Source of the DNA: Psychrobacter immobilis
Lineage (GTDB): Bacteria > Pseudomonadota > Gammaproteobacteria > Pseudomonadales > Moraxellaceae
Assembly (NCBI RefSeq): GCF_904846235.1
Contig: NZ_CAJGZN010000008.1
Span: forward strand, 88,068 to 152,067
Direction: 5' to 3'
Length of the DNA: 64,000 bases
The stretch's first letter is position 1; every line of letters starts with the position of its first letter. This document shows positions 1-8,977 of this stretch, piece after piece. A program made the position numbers and the translations under genes. The notes beneath the pieces are model-generated. The model worked only from the letters and a program-made list of their open reading frames with translations, had not been told where the DNA came from and did no database searches.

Positions 1-249
1 GATAGCTTTGCGCTCTGCAGGAGACATCCGTCGCCACTCACCATGTTCAAAAGCGTCTCGGGCTGCCGCGACCGCCGTATTAACATCTTGCCGACTCCCA
101 TTAGCAATGCTACCTATGCAGGTATTATCAATAGGGCTGTAGTTAGGAAGTGTTGTCTCGGATACTGGTGCTGTGGTATCTATTAAATGGCCTGCCCAAA
201 GCTTTTGGTTGCTGGCGAGTTCGAAGACTTGCGCTGTGGTCATACTCAT
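1..249 (-). CDS. Aldehyde dehydrogenase, N-terminal part (probable 2-oxoglutarate semialdehyde dehydrogenase)
   Basis: This is the 5' end of a minus-strand gene that runs off the left edge, so only about 83 residues are visible. The start at 249 is preceded by AGGA seven bases upstream; a second ATG lies at 243. The visible part carries the NAD-dependent aldehyde dehydrogenase N-terminus, including the block FEHGEWRRMSPAERKAI that precedes the Rossmann domain in PuuC-like enzymes. The catalytic Cys and Glu lie outside the window. It is the last visible gene of a hydroxyproline operon, so the inferred role is oxidation of 2-oxoglutarate semialdehyde to 2-oxoglutarate, the final step of bacterial 4-hydroxyproline catabolism. 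The family is clear; the substrate is inferred from neighbours only. Confidence 0.8.
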   Translation of the reverse strand, partial: MSMTTAQVFELASNQKLWAGHLIDTTAPVSETTLPNYSPIDNTCIGSIANGSRQDVNTAVAAARDAFEHGEWRRMSPAERKAI

Positions 250-301
250 TAGATTATCCTTTTCTATACAATGGTAGGAACGATAAGAATGGTGCGATGT
301 A

Positions 302-1165
302 TCAAGACAGAAGTGCTAAAAATGCCTGAGCCTCTTCTTTTGACATATCAGTCAAAGGTAGTCGTACTGACCCAACATTAATGCTCCCGTTAATGCAGCC
401 TGCTTTGGCTTTTTGGTTATAGTTTCCAGACTCCATAGAGTGGATAGCAGGATACATGGCTGTCATCAGCTCCTTAGCATGGTTCCAATCGCCTTTTTGT
501 GTGGCTTCAAACAATGCGACTTGTTCTGCTGGAAATACGTTAGCCGCACCAGCAATCCAGCTCTTAGCACCCCAAAAGAAGAAATCTACTGGTTGGTCAT
601 CACAACCACAAACCACTTCAAAGTTTTCAAAATCAGCCTGTAGCATACGTAATGCATGGCTAAAATCGCCGCTGCTTTCTTTGACACCTACAATATTTGG
701 ATGTTTGGATAAATGCGCGACGGTTTCAAACTCAATGCTTACACCGACGCGTGCTGGAAAATTGTACATAATGATAGGTAGGTCAGTGGCATCAGCGACG
801 GTTTCAAAATGCGCAATAATACCGTCTTGGTCTGGTAGGCTATACGGATTGGCTGATAACATTAAGCCGTTGTAACCCAAGTTTTTGGCTTGATGAGCAA
901 GTTCGATAGAATGATTGGTCGATAAACTGTTGATACCTGCAATCAGAGTGACTTTGCCTTTGGCAGCATCAGCGATAGTGGTCAAAACCAGTTCACGCTC
1001 TGCAGGCGAGAACGTGTAGTATTCACCCGTTGTACCGCAAGCTACGATTCCGGTAACGCCTTTTTCTACGAATACATTGACCAGTTCGGTTAACTTTTGA
1101 GTATCGATATCTCCATTAATATCAAAAGGAGTAACGATAGGGACTAAAACGCCATGAATGTTCAT
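302..1165 (-). CDS. DapA-family lyase, probable 1-pyrroline-4-hydroxy-2-carboxylate deaminase
   Basis: This is a 287-residue TIM-barrel protein of the dihydrodipicolinate synthase/N-acetylneuraminate lyase family, about the usual length. Family motifs are present: GTTGE near 44-48, the catalytic Tyr134 in IIMYNFPARVG and the Schiff-base Lys162 in GVKESSGD. In hydroxyproline degradation a member of this family deaminates and dehydrates 1-pyrroline-4-hydroxy-2-carboxylate to 2-oxoglutarate semialdehyde. The gene sits between the putative D-hydroxyproline dehydrogenase and the aldehyde dehydrogenase, exactly where that step is expected. It is very unlikely to be the lysine-pathway DapA given this context. 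Family membership is seen directly; the exact substrate is inferred. Confidence 0.85.
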   Translation of the reverse strand: MNIHGVLVPIVTPFDINGDIDTQKLTELVNVFVEKGVTGIVACGTTGEYYTFSPAERELVLTTIADAAKGKVTLIAGINSLSTNHSIELAHQAKNLGYNGLMLSANPYSLPDQDGIIAHFETVADATDLPIIMYNFPARVGVSIEFETVAHLSKHPNIVGVKESSGDFSHALRMLQADFENFEVVCGCDDQPVDFFFWGAKSWIAGAANVFPAEQVALFEATQKGDWNHAKELMTAMYPAIHSMESGNYNQKAKAGCINGSINVGSVRLPLTDMSKEEAQAFLALLS

Positions 1166-1265
1166 ATAAATATCCTTATTTGGAAGTAAAAGCCGTTAGT
1201 CAGCCATGAGCTGTTAGCGACATTGTTGGTTCTATGAGTTGTCATAGAGATAAGATGTTCGATTA

Positions 1266-2528
1266 TTATTTAAAAGACTTACGTTTGAAGCGATTTAGAC
1301 GATAGGCAGTAGGATCTACCATGGCAGTATCGCCAAAATACAAAGCCGCGACCATCTGTGCGCTTACGACAGCTTGGGTCAGACCTAGATGCTGATGACC
1401 AAAGTTTAAAAAGACTGAGTTATGTCTATCTATGATGGGTAGCGAGTCTGCTGTAGAAGGTCTAAACCCCATCCATTGCGTATTGCTGTCACTATCTAGC
1501 GGGGTGTTTAGCATTGCTTGAGCTTGTTTTAACAGCATATTCGCACGGTTCATGTTTGCTGGCGCCTCAAGTCCTGCATACTCAACAGTGCCAGCCAAGC
1601 GCAGCCCTTTTTCCATCGGCGTCATAATAAAGCGGCGATCCATGCTAGAAACAGGAATGTTGAGACGCTGGCTTTCGTTAGGAAGCATCAGGTGATAGCC
1701 TCGCTCTGTATCCATTGGTACTGAGACACCTGTTAGCTGTTTGGCTAAGGCTTTGGAATGAGCTCCTGCGGCGAGCATAACCTTGTTGGCGTGAAGCTGC
1801 TTTTGTGTCGTCGTCAGACGAATACCATCAGTTATTACTTCCGCGCTCAGAACACGGCAGTTTTCATAAATTTGACCGCCAAGCGATCTAAAAATAGTGC
1901 TTAATTTATGGGTAATGGCTTCTATATTGGTGATATGACCTGTCTCTGGAAAAAACAAAGCACCCAGTTGATTGTCTTTTAACGCAGGCTCAAGATCTGT
2001 CAGTGCTGATTGTGAGAGTAGGTTGTTAGAAACCCCTAAACTATTTAAACGTTGACCGTGCTCAGTCAGTACTTTTAGACTGTTGGGCGTCTCTGCGGTT
2101 AATACAGATCCTTGTATTTGTACCCAAGAATGTAATTGCCACTCTTTGGCAAAATCTTGCCAAGCTTGAAGGCTCTGTGCATTTAATGCCAAAAGCGCTT
2201 GGTGACTGCGTGCAAATGGTTCGGTACGCATATTAAGTAATAACTTGAATGCCCATGGTGCTAAGCGTGGAAGGTAGCGCCAATCTATACGCAGAGGCCC
2301 TTCAGGGTTGAGTAGCATGGCAGGAACATGTCGTAAGATACTGGCATCAGCAATAGGGAAAACCTGTTCAGTGGCAATGTGACCTGCGTTGCCATAAGTT
2401 GCACCGCGCGCAATTTTATCGGCTTCCAAAATTGCAACTTTTACCCCACGAGACTGTAGGGTAACCGCAGCACATAGTCCGATAATGCCACCACCGATGA
2501 TATGTATATCAAACACTTGTGTGTCCAT
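1266..2528 (-). CDS. FAD-dependent D-amino acid dehydrogenase, probable D-hydroxyproline dehydrogenase
   Basis: This 420-residue protein belongs to the DadA/glycine oxidase group of flavoproteins. It opens with the dinucleotide-binding motif IIGGGIIG (glycines at 12-14 and 17), and the C-terminal FAD-contacting block GFRPSTADSLPIID followed by FGHQHLGLT is typical of DadA proteins. The single-subunit enzyme in hydroxyproline clusters oxidises cis-4-hydroxy-D-proline to 1-pyrroline-4-hydroxy-2-carboxylate and feeds electrons to the respiratory chain. It lies about 70 bases downstream of the epimerase and 100 upstream of the deaminase, consistent with one operon. It could be a general D-amino acid dehydrogenase, but the flanking genes argue for hydroxyproline. 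Confidence 0.85.
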   Translation of the reverse strand: MDTQVFDIHIIGGGIIGLCAAVTLQSRGVKVAILEADKIARGATYGNAGHIATEQVFPIADASILRHVPAMLLNPEGPLRIDWRYLPRLAPWAFKLLLNMRTEPFARSHQALLALNAQSLQAWQDFAKEWQLHSWVQIQGSVLTAETPNSLKVLTEHGQRLNSLGVSNNLLSQSALTDLEPALKDNQLGALFFPETGHITNIEAITHKLSTIFRSLGGQIYENCRVLSAEVITDGIRLTTTQKQLHANKVMLAAGAHSKALAKQLTGVSVPMDTERGYHLMLPNESQRLNIPVSSMDRRFIMTPMEKGLRLAGTVEYAGLEAPANMNRANMLLKQAQAMLNTPLDSDSNTQWMGFRPSTADSLPIIDRHNSVFLNFGHQHLGLTQAVVSAQMVAALYFGDTAMVDPTAYRLNRFKRKSFK

Positions 2529-2600
2529 GATAGTCTCGCTTTTTTGACCTTACTGAGCAGTGATTGGTTGCTTCCTACTAGAATCCATACAAACTGGTAT

Positions 2601-3590
2601 TTATAAAGAAATACCCCATTTGAACGGATCGCTGTCTTGAACGATGAGAGAGGTCTCTGCACATACGTAGGCGTACCCTCGAATCGTGGGGATAATAGTA
2701 TTGATAGGGTAGTTATGAAGAGGGCTATGATTACTAAGCACATCAATAGGCTGATAGCTGGCACTAAAGACACTGCCAATGATGCTTTGCTGATACCAAG
2801 TCTCACCAGGTGCGAGTACATTATCTGCGGCTAAGCAAGCCAATTTGGCACTGGTTCCAGTACCACAAGGAGAGCGATCGTAGGCAGATCCAGGGCATAA
2901 TACGAAGTTTTTGCTGTTAGTGCCGGCGAGATCGCTCTTGCCAAACAGTTCTATATGATCAATTTCGCCATTGTCAGCACCCGTGATTCCAGACTTATGA
3001 AGTGCCTCCTTAATCTGTATGCTAAATTGAGTAAGCGCCTCAACATTATTGGCTTCAATAGCTTGCTTATGATCGTTGACTAAGAAAAACCAATTACCAC
3101 CCCAAGCGATATCTCCATAGATAGGACCGATATTGGGTACTTGAACTTCTACTTGTTTTTGGTAGCGATAAGAGGGGACGTTCTGGACGCTACAACTACC
3201 ATCATCATGCAAGGTTGCTTTAACTAGGCCTACGCTTGTTTCTAGATAGTGATCACCAGCGGTTATTTTTTGTTGATAAGCTAGAGATGCAATAACGCCG
3301 ATAGTGCCATGGCCACACATACCTAAATAGCCATGATTATTAAAGAAGATCACGCCAGCCGTGGCACGAGGATCAGAAGGCGGGCACAAAAGCGCTCCGA
3401 CAAGCACATCATTACCACGAGGTTCTAAAATAATGCTTTGACGCAAATGATCGAAATTCTGTCTGAAGTCTTGAAGTTTTTCTTGAATAGTTTGTCCACT
3501 AAGCTCAGGAAATCCTGCATATACCATACGAGTAGGTTCACCGCCAGTATGCGAATCAATAATCTTAAGAGTGAAAAGCGTATCAAACAT
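2601..3590 (-). CDS. 4-hydroxyproline 2-epimerase (proline racemase family)
   Basis: This 329-residue protein belongs to the proline racemase family. Both catalytic cysteines are present: Cys92 in [12 protein letters not shown] and Cys242 in [11 protein letters not shown]. Retention of both favours an epimerase or racemase; the trans-3-hydroxyproline dehydratases of the family have lost one. [11 protein letters not shown] precedes the second motif, as in 4-hydroxyproline epimerases. The enzyme would convert trans-4-hydroxy-L-proline to cis-4-hydroxy-D-proline, the entry step of the pathway. It is the promoter-proximal gene of the minus-strand cluster and is divergent from the AraC regulator across about 230 bases. 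AGGT lies upstream of the ATG. Confidence 0.9.
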   Translation of the reverse strand: MFDTLFTLKIIDSHTGGEPTRMVYAGFPELSGQTIQEKLQDFRQNFDHLRQSIILEPRGNDVLVGALLCPPSDPRATAGVIFFNNHGYLGMCGHGTIGVIASLAYQQKITAGDHYLETSVGLVKATLHDDGSCSVQNVPSYRYQKQVEVQVPNIGPIYGDIAWGGNWFFLVNDHKQAIEANNVEALTQFSIQIKEALHKSGITGADNGEIDHIELFGKSDLAGTNSKNFVLCPGSAYDRSPCGTGTSAKLACLAADNVLAPGETWYQQSIIGSVFSASYQPIDVLSNHSPLHNYPINTIIPTIRGYAYVCAETSLIVQDSDPFKWGISL

Positions 3591-3824
3591 GACTGCCTAC
3601 CTGATTCATCCGTGAGTTAATATACTGTTAGCGTTATTCATAAATGAACAAGGCGTAAATATAGAATGACGTTTTTCAGAAAAGCAGTCTTGATGTTTTT
3701 ATATGAATAAATGCGCATTTCTGCACAGGTTATAAAGATATTTAGGAGTATAAATATTGTGTAGCACCCTAAAATACCTGAAAAGCTCAACGACAAGCTT
3801 GAGATGCTATATGGGAATATACCG

Positions 3825-4649
3825 ATGCGGCCGTTAGTATTAGAAACACCTACAAAACAACTGTCAAAACACCTACAGGCTTATCAACCAGCCAATTTCG
3901 ATGAGTTTGTTGGCAATATATCATTATTGATGCCTTTGTTTGATACTATGAAAAATGTGGTTTTTTTTGTTAAAGATGACCAAGCATGCTATCGACTAGT
4001 CAGTAAAACGCTCATTAGACGTAGCGGGCTTAAAAACAAAAAAGCACTAATAGGACTGACTACAGAGCAAGTATTTTTGAAATCTCAAGGCAAGGATTAT
4101 CTCAATCAGGATCTGAGAGTGTTAAAGGAAGGCAGGGAGATTATTGATAAACTAGAACTTCATAGCTATGCATCAGGACAGCTAGGATGGTGTATCACGC
4201 AAAAAATCCCCGTCTATGATGTAAAAAATCATATTGTAGCAATGGTAGGTATATCAGTAGATATTGATGAAGATAACGAGCGGATATTACGCAAACACGC
4301 TCGATTGGCAAGCGTAGATCAATACGTACGAGACAATCTTGATCAAAAGATTAATATTGGTCAATTGGCGAAATTGGCAAATCTTAGTCAATCGCAATTG
4401 GAGCGTACCTTCAAAGCAGTGCTCAATATGTCACCCATTCAGTTTGTACAAAAAATGCGCCTAGAGCATGCCATTCGACTACTAGCGAATCATAAGCTAA
4501 CAGTAACTCAAGTCTCCTTAAACTGTGGATACGGTGATCATAGTGCCTTTAGTCGACAATTTAAGCAGTTTACTGGGATGTCTCCTGTGAACTTCCGTAA
4601 AATACATTTCAAAGAAGCACAAATAAGTGCAAAAAAATATGGTTTTTGA
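3825..4649 (+). CDS. AraC-family regulator with N-terminal PAS domain
   Basis: This is a transcription factor of about 274 residues. The N-terminal half (about 20-140) resembles a PAS sensor fold (VVFFVKDDQACYRLVSKTL and QKIPVYDVKNHIVAMVGIS). The C-terminal 90 residues hold the paired helix-turn-helix of AraC/XylS proteins (IGQLAKLANLSQSQLERTF, then VSLNCGYGDHSAFSRQFK and TGMSPVNFRK). The frame opens with an ATG at 3804, but that codon has no spaced ribosome binding site; the ATG at 3825 has GGGA eight bases upstream and is preferred. The gene is divergent from the hydroxyproline operon and probably activates it, perhaps sensing hydroxyproline through the PAS domain. The ligand is inferred. 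Confidence 0.85.
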   Translation: MRPLVLETPTKQLSKHLQAYQPANFDEFVGNISLLMPLFDTMKNVVFFVKDDQACYRLVSKTLIRRSGLKNKKALIGLTTEQVFLKSQGKDYLNQDLRVLKEGREIIDKLELHSYASGQLGWCITQKIPVYDVKNHIVAMVGISVDIDEDNERILRKHARLASVDQYVRDNLDQKINIGQLAKLANLSQSQLERTFKAVLNMSPIQFVQKMRLEHAIRLLANHKLTVTQVSLNCGYGDHSAFSRQFKQFTGMSPVNFRKIHFKEAQISAKKYGF

Positions 4650-4664
4650 CTCTAAAATAGTTCT

Positions 4665-5930
4665 CTAACGACTCCGAAGCTCATCTATATAATCTGCCCA
4701 ATCTTGCATCATCTGCACCCTAGTGTCGATTTCATCAAGTCTGTTGTAAGCCCCGCCATGTGTGTCTTTTATCCTGTGACCTAGCTGTAACTCTGTGACG
4801 ATGTCAGAATAGCGTAGCTCAGGCTGTTCCATGAGCAAAGTTTTAGCGGATGCTCGAAATCCATGCGCACATTGCACGTCTTTATATCCAAGTCGGTGGA
4901 ATATCTGCACCAACGTCGCCTTACTGATATAGGCGTTGCTTGAACCGCGCATCGACGCAAATACATATTCCTTATGCCCAGTAATTGATTGGATGTTTCG
5001 TAATCGCGTAATCACTTGCGTGGCCAAGGGAACAACTAAGTGCGAGACCATATCGTCACGACCTTCGCCTTTAGTCGGGGAGAATGCCCATGTATTGTTG
5101 TCCCAATCGATGTCACCCCAACGCATTGAGCGCAGATCGATGCTACGTACAAACACGTAAGGTAATAAGTTCATCGCCTCTAATGTAATCTTACTTGCAC
5201 CTCTAAAATTCGACATATCCTTTAAGAGAGTCGCAAATTGGTCTGGCTTGGTGATGGCAGGCAAGTGATTGCCTGAATTGGCAGGTGCAAGCTCACCACG
5301 GGTATCAATTGCCACATTTCTATCGCACAACCCTCGAGCAACAGCGAATGAAAATACCTTTTCAGTATACAGACGAGTGCTTGCACCAACGAAAGTTGCT
5401 TGGTTTTTATTGTTTTGAATCGACTCACACACACTCAGTATCATCTCGCTAGTGATATCGTCCATTCTTAAATCACCAATTTCTTGGCACATATATCCTA
5501 GACATAAATCCCAGAACTTAAGGGTTGACTCACTGTATGACGGTTTTTTAGATTTACTTTGAGTGCGACCTGCTGTTTTGTGTTCTCGCCATGCTTTGGC
5601 AATTTCAGAAAATGGTGCGTTTTTTAGGTGAGTATATTTATTGGTTTGCTCTTTTTGCTGGATAGCTTTAGGGTCAGAGCCTTTTGCGACCATATCAAGA
5701 ATGGTGTCTGCTTTATATTTAACCTCATGGAGACTGACATCCTCAATCTTACCCAACATCATCCTAGGACGTTTGCCCTCGATATGCGGATGGGAATAAC
5801 GTAAGTAGTATTCCTTTTTGCCATTTGGATAAATACGCAGACTTAAGCCAGCTACACCTGAGACACTGACAGAATAATCTTTGTCTCGGCATTCGAGCTT
5901 ATTGATATCGTTTGCAGTGTCGATAGCCAT
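4665..5930 (-). CDS. Tyrosine recombinase / phage-type integrase
   Basis: This 421-residue integrase resembles the P4/prophage group. The N-terminal 100 residues form the DUF4102-type arm-binding domain (GVAGLSLRIYPNGKKEYYLRY), followed by a core-binding region and the catalytic domain. The catalytic residues appear intact: Arg262 in VRSIDLR, Lys287 in the beta hairpin, HGFR at 356-359, LGH with His385, and the nucleophile Tyr395 in GGAYNR. It ends 16 bases from the end of the AraC gene, convergently. No excisionase, other phage genes or tRNA were found nearby, so it is probably the surviving end of a decayed island. Because the active site looks complete it may still be functional. Confidence 0.92.
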   Translation of the reverse strand: MAIDTANDINKLECRDKDYSVSVSGVAGLSLRIYPNGKKEYYLRYSHPHIEGKRPRMMLGKIEDVSLHEVKYKADTILDMVAKGSDPKAIQQKEQTNKYTHLKNAPFSEIAKAWREHKTAGRTQSKSKKPSYSESTLKFWDLCLGYMCQEIGDLRMDDITSEMILSVCESIQNNKNQATFVGASTRLYTEKVFSFAVARGLCDRNVAIDTRGELAPANSGNHLPAITKPDQFATLLKDMSNFRGASKITLEAMNLLPYVFVRSIDLRSMRWGDIDWDNNTWAFSPTKGEGRDDMVSHLVVPLATQVITRLRNIQSITGHKEYVFASMRGSSNAYISKATLVQIFHRLGYKDVQCAHGFRASAKTLLMEQPELRYSDIVTELQLGHRIKDTHGGAYNRLDEIDTRVQMMQDWADYIDELRSR

Positions 5931-6023
5931 AATATATATCCGTCATATGATAATTAAAGTTAATGATAGGTTTATGGTTGATGACTTATAAAAAGTCTAT
6001 TCTGTAGAAAAACATAGAAGTAT

Positions 6024-6045
6024 TGGACACTGTCATGGACACTGG
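6024..6045. repeat. Direct repeat TGGACACTG x2, possible integrase arm or operator site
   Basis: TGGACACTG occurs at 6024-6032 and again at 6036-6044, with a 12-base period, about 95 bases upstream of the integrase start. Short direct repeats near an integrase gene are often arm-type binding sites or autoregulatory operators. That role is inferred from position only. Confidence 0.4.
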
Positions 6046-6095
6046 TATTCATTAGTGTTTTTAGTAAAACCTTATAGAGTAATAGTTTTAACACT

Positions 6096-6128
6096 TAATC
6101 ATCCCCAAGGTTCACTTGGGGATGATTA
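6096..6128. repeat. Perfect 14-bp inverted repeat with 5-base loop
   Basis: TAATCATCCCCAAG (6096-6109) is followed by loop GTTCA and its exact reverse complement (6115-6128). No strong T tract follows on either strand, so it is not a standard terminator. It lies upstream of the integrase in the gene-poor region. It could be a regulatory or recombination site, or a structured RNA stem. Confidence 0.6.
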
Positions 6129-7172
6129 TAGTATAGAATAAAGAGAGGGAGTAAGCCATGTGTTTATTGATATATATGGCGTTTGAGGCAATAAACCTCA
6201 GATAGATTAAAAGCAAAAACTCTGTTTACTATGGTTGATAGAGTTCTTCAGTTTATTTACACAAAAAACCATGCTCCTGTACGTGCACAGAATATAAAAA
6301 TCAGGGTCATAGTACTGTTCTGTGCAAATTTGGAGGTAGCAACTTAATGCTTTAGATTAAGATATTTCAGTAAGAACGAGAGATGTTAGAAAATACCAAT
6401 GAATGTCTCACTAACCAGGAAGGCTCTTTTGGTGACTCTAAATGAAAACGTATTACAACGTAGTTAGCTATGATAATAGCAGCTATAAGGTGTATATAGA
6501 CTTGGACTTACTGAGATGCCAAATAGGAGCATTGTCAAAGCTCGTATACGTTCTTATCAATGATATAGAGTAATAGGCATCCAGAAGGGTTTTTGCTTTT
6601 ACTTTGAGCTGATTGTCATTTGGTGGCGAATACTTCTGTACCTAATGTAGTTCAAGCACATTCGCATTAATAAGGAAGTCGGCTAAGCTACCAACACTCG
6701 ATTGATGAGTAATTTGGTTATTAGGTGATGATTAGGAATGACAGATTATTCAGAGGGATTGTTGTGCCGTATGAAGGTAGTAAACTTAGCAATGATGAGT
6801 AGAACAAGTTTATCAAACAGTTTAACTAGCGACATGGTTTAATACGTTAAGCTCAATTACAAATACAATAGGGTCAGTGATAGCTCTGTACATTGACTCC
6901 TTAAGATAGCTTAGCTAGTAAATGTATTAGTGTTACTGAAGGTGATTTTATGAATAGGCAGTACGTATGAGAATTAATAGATCATCAACCAATCTTGATA
7001 AAGATTTATCATATAATCATAATCCCATGAACTTATTGTACGGTAGCCTTAGTTTAACATAATATACATTATGCGAAAACAAACCAACGGTTTTAGTGGT
7101 TAGGCGTAAAATAATTTAAACTATGTAATTCTTATACCTTAACTCAGATTTGATATTAGCTATAGACTTTTA

Positions 7173-7664
7173 CTAACGACAAGTTTCAAGTAAATGCTTC
7201 CGCAACGTTTTGCCATCCTGATCTAAAACCACATCTGCGACTTGGCAAGTTTTATCATTATTATCACATGACAACTCATAATAAACATCGCTACCTTGCG
7301 CCAAGCTAACCTGAACCAATCCTTGAGCAGTGATTGAAAACTTTTTGTCTTGCGTATAGTCAGGATCTTGCGAGTTCCAAAGTACATCGTAATCTATATT
7401 GCAGGACGTCTGAGTTTTATCAAAATATGCTTGCTCAAGTTGCATCGCTGCTTGCAAATCAGCATCGGCGTATTGCTGCAGCACTACAGGATGACTCATA
7501 CCTTGGTCATCAATATCTTGTTGGTACATTTTCGTGATGGTCGCAATCTTCATATCAGCCATGGCATTTTGTTTCTGATCTACTTTTGATACATCCGCTA
7601 TAGCGTGACCGACAGGCATCAGTCCTATGGTCAATAGTAATGTCAGCGATTTATATGTTGGCAT
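7173..7664 (-). CDS. Secreted hypothetical protein
   Basis: This 163-residue protein is not recognised. It starts with a clear Sec signal peptide (hydrophobic LTLLLTIGLMPVGHAIA, cleavage probably after residue 23-24), so the mature part is periplasmic or secreted. The mature protein has four cysteines (NIDYD preceded by TSC; SCDNNDKTCQ; the C-terminal TCR), which could form two disulfides. AGAGA lies just upstream of the ATG. The gene is divergent from the lipoprotein gene at 7867, with about 200 bases between them. Confidence 0.7.
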   Translation of the reverse strand: MPTYKSLTLLLTIGLMPVGHAIADVSKVDQKQNAMADMKIATITKMYQQDIDDQGMSHPVVLQQYADADLQAAMQLEQAYFDKTQTSCNIDYDVLWNSQDPDYTQDKKFSITAQGLVQVSLAQGSDVYYELSCDNNDKTCQVADVVLDQDGKTLRKHLLETCR

Positions 7665-7866
7665 GGTGTTCTCTGCGAGCTTTTGTCCTATAAGTGTTAC
7701 CGACTATTACATCATACCTATATTCGGACTCTGCTGTATTATCGTATCATTCAGGTTTACTTACCAAAATATCGATTACATAGCATTTTTATGGTATTTT
7801 TTACTGGTTCCCATGACAATTTATAGTGATGTTTCTTTCGCTAATAACTGTGCTAAGGATGATTTT

Positions 7867-8535
7867 ATGATGACATTACCTGCTTTTTTTAAGGAAAAAT
7901 CTGCAACATTAGTCTCTAGCAGCCTTCTGTTATTCACGCTAGCTGCTACGGGTTGTCAGTCTGCTTCTGAGTCCAGTGAAGCCATTGTATCTCAGCCAAC
8001 CAGTAGCTCATCAACACCTAGTAATGCTGATATCAGCCAGCAAACCCTTAGGCAGCAAGCGTTACGTATACAGCGCGCACTGGCAAATAAGGACTTTTCT
8101 AGAATCACTAATGATATCCATCCAACACGTGGCGTTCGTTTTTCGATGTACGCTTATGTACGGCCTGAGTCAGATAAATTCTTTAGCCGCGGGCAATTTG
8201 CACAGTATTTACAGCAGTCCAACATCCAATTCACTTGGGGCGAAAAAGACGGTACTGGCGATCTGTTGGTCATGCCGTTGCCTACTTATTTGGATACTTG
8301 GGTGGATGGCAAAAAGTTTAATAACGCTAGCATCAATGTCAATGAATTAAAAAATAATGGTAATTCTATCAATAACTTAAAAGAAACATACCCAACATCA
8401 GATGTTGTAGAGTTTTATTATAAAGGCACTGATGAATATGATGGTATGGACTGGCGGGTATTGCGCTTAGTATTTGATGAGTATCAAGGCAAGCGGTATC
8501 TAGTCGCCATTATTAATGACCAATGGACGGTTTAA
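7867..8535 (+). CDS. Putative lipoprotein, hypothetical
   Basis: The frame is open from 7627, but that start would overlap the divergent gene and leave a lipoprotein signal in mid-protein. The ATG at 7867 has AAGGA seven bases upstream and yields a 222-residue protein with a typical lipoprotein signal: hydrophobic VSSSLLLFTLAATGC with lipidated Cys30. A Ser/Thr-rich linker follows, then a globular part starting near residue 55 (LRQQALRIQRALANKDFSRI). No known domain is recognised with certainty. It is probably anchored to the inner leaflet of the outer membrane. Confidence 0.75.
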   Translation: MMTLPAFFKEKSATLVSSSLLLFTLAATGCQSASESSEAIVSQPTSSSSTPSNADISQQTLRQQALRIQRALANKDFSRITNDIHPTRGVRFSMYAYVRPESDKFFSRGQFAQYLQQSNIQFTWGEKDGTGDLLVMPLPTYLDTWVDGKKFNNASINVNELKNNGNSINNLKETYPTSDVVEFYYKGTDEYDGMDWRVLRLVFDEYQGKRYLVAIINDQWTV

Positions 8536-8609
8536 GGCGTAGAGAAAGATTGCCCGACAACTTTTATAAGACTTGTTTAAATGGGCAGCCTACTCTATCT
8601 GGTGATAAA

Positions 8610-8641
8610 TGCTATATATATTCGAGAAAATATATATAGCA
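8610..8641. repeat. Perfect 13-bp AT-rich inverted repeat
   Basis: TGCTATATATATT (8610-8622) pairs with its exact reverse complement at 8629-8641 across the loop CGAGAA. It lies 75 bases downstream of the lipoprotein gene and just beyond the end of the RhuM remnant. It has no adjoining T tract. It may act as a weak transcript end or may be a mark of earlier rearrangement. Confidence 0.5.
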
Positions 8642-8671
8642 GCTTGTGTTACGTGATCTTTGGTATGGTTT

Positions 8672-8977
8672 TTAATGACAAGCTTCGTCAGTTTTAAGCT
8701 CGGTGCTTTGGGCAATTTTTTTGATTAATTTTAGCGCTTGTTGTAGCTCGCTTGAGTTTTTATAGAAGCGCTGTTGATTGAGCGTATAGCCTTGTACTAA
8801 GTAGTCGCTGAGTTGCCCAACGCCTAAATTGCACGCCTTGAGGAGATTTGATTCGATAGCCTACTGATATAACCACGTCTAAGTCATAAAAAGTCACCGG
8901 ACGGTCTGAATTTGCAATATGCTTATGCTGTCTTAAATACAGTTTACTGTCACCATCTCTATAAATATCATTTATAA
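8672..8977 (-). pseudogene. RhuM-family protein remnant, frameshifted and 5'-truncated
   Basis: Reading the minus strand from about 8977 gives DAVINDIYRDGDSKLYLR, then HIANSDRPVTFYDLDVV, then ISVGYRIKSPQGVQFRRWAT. This matches the central part of RhuM virulence-family proteins, which are often carried on genomic islands. After RRWATQ the frame fails. The expected continuation, QLSDYLVQGYTLNQQRF with KNSSELQQALKLIKKIAQS, lies in another frame and ends at a TAA at 8672-8674. The N-terminal part is missing, and the surviving frame runs into the 3' end of the mtfA gene. It is a decayed copy, in keeping with the nearby integrase. The family call is from remembered motifs. Confidence 0.7.

Larger units (their letters stand above)
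5931..7172. other. 1.24-kb gene-poor region beside the integrase
   Basis: No convincing gene was found in this stretch on either strand. It is AT-rich with frequent stops in all frames; the longest tidy frame starting at an ATG near 6739 is only about 34 codons and resembles nothing recognised. Near the integrase it holds a 12-base-spaced direct repeat and a strong hairpin, listed separately. A weaker inverted repeat, TGCACAGAA (6284-6292) with TTCTGTGCA (6318-6326), lies further in. The stretch is most simply read as eroded DNA of the element that brought the integrase. Confidence 0.6.

Noticed and set aside
6739..6843. Small frame of about 34 codons in the gene-poor region
   Set aside because: It has no ribosome binding site of note, no similarity and no support from neighbours.
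7627..7866. N-terminal extension of the lipoprotein gene up to 7627
   Set aside because: It would overlap the start of the divergent gene, lacks a ribosome binding site and would bury the lipoprotein signal.
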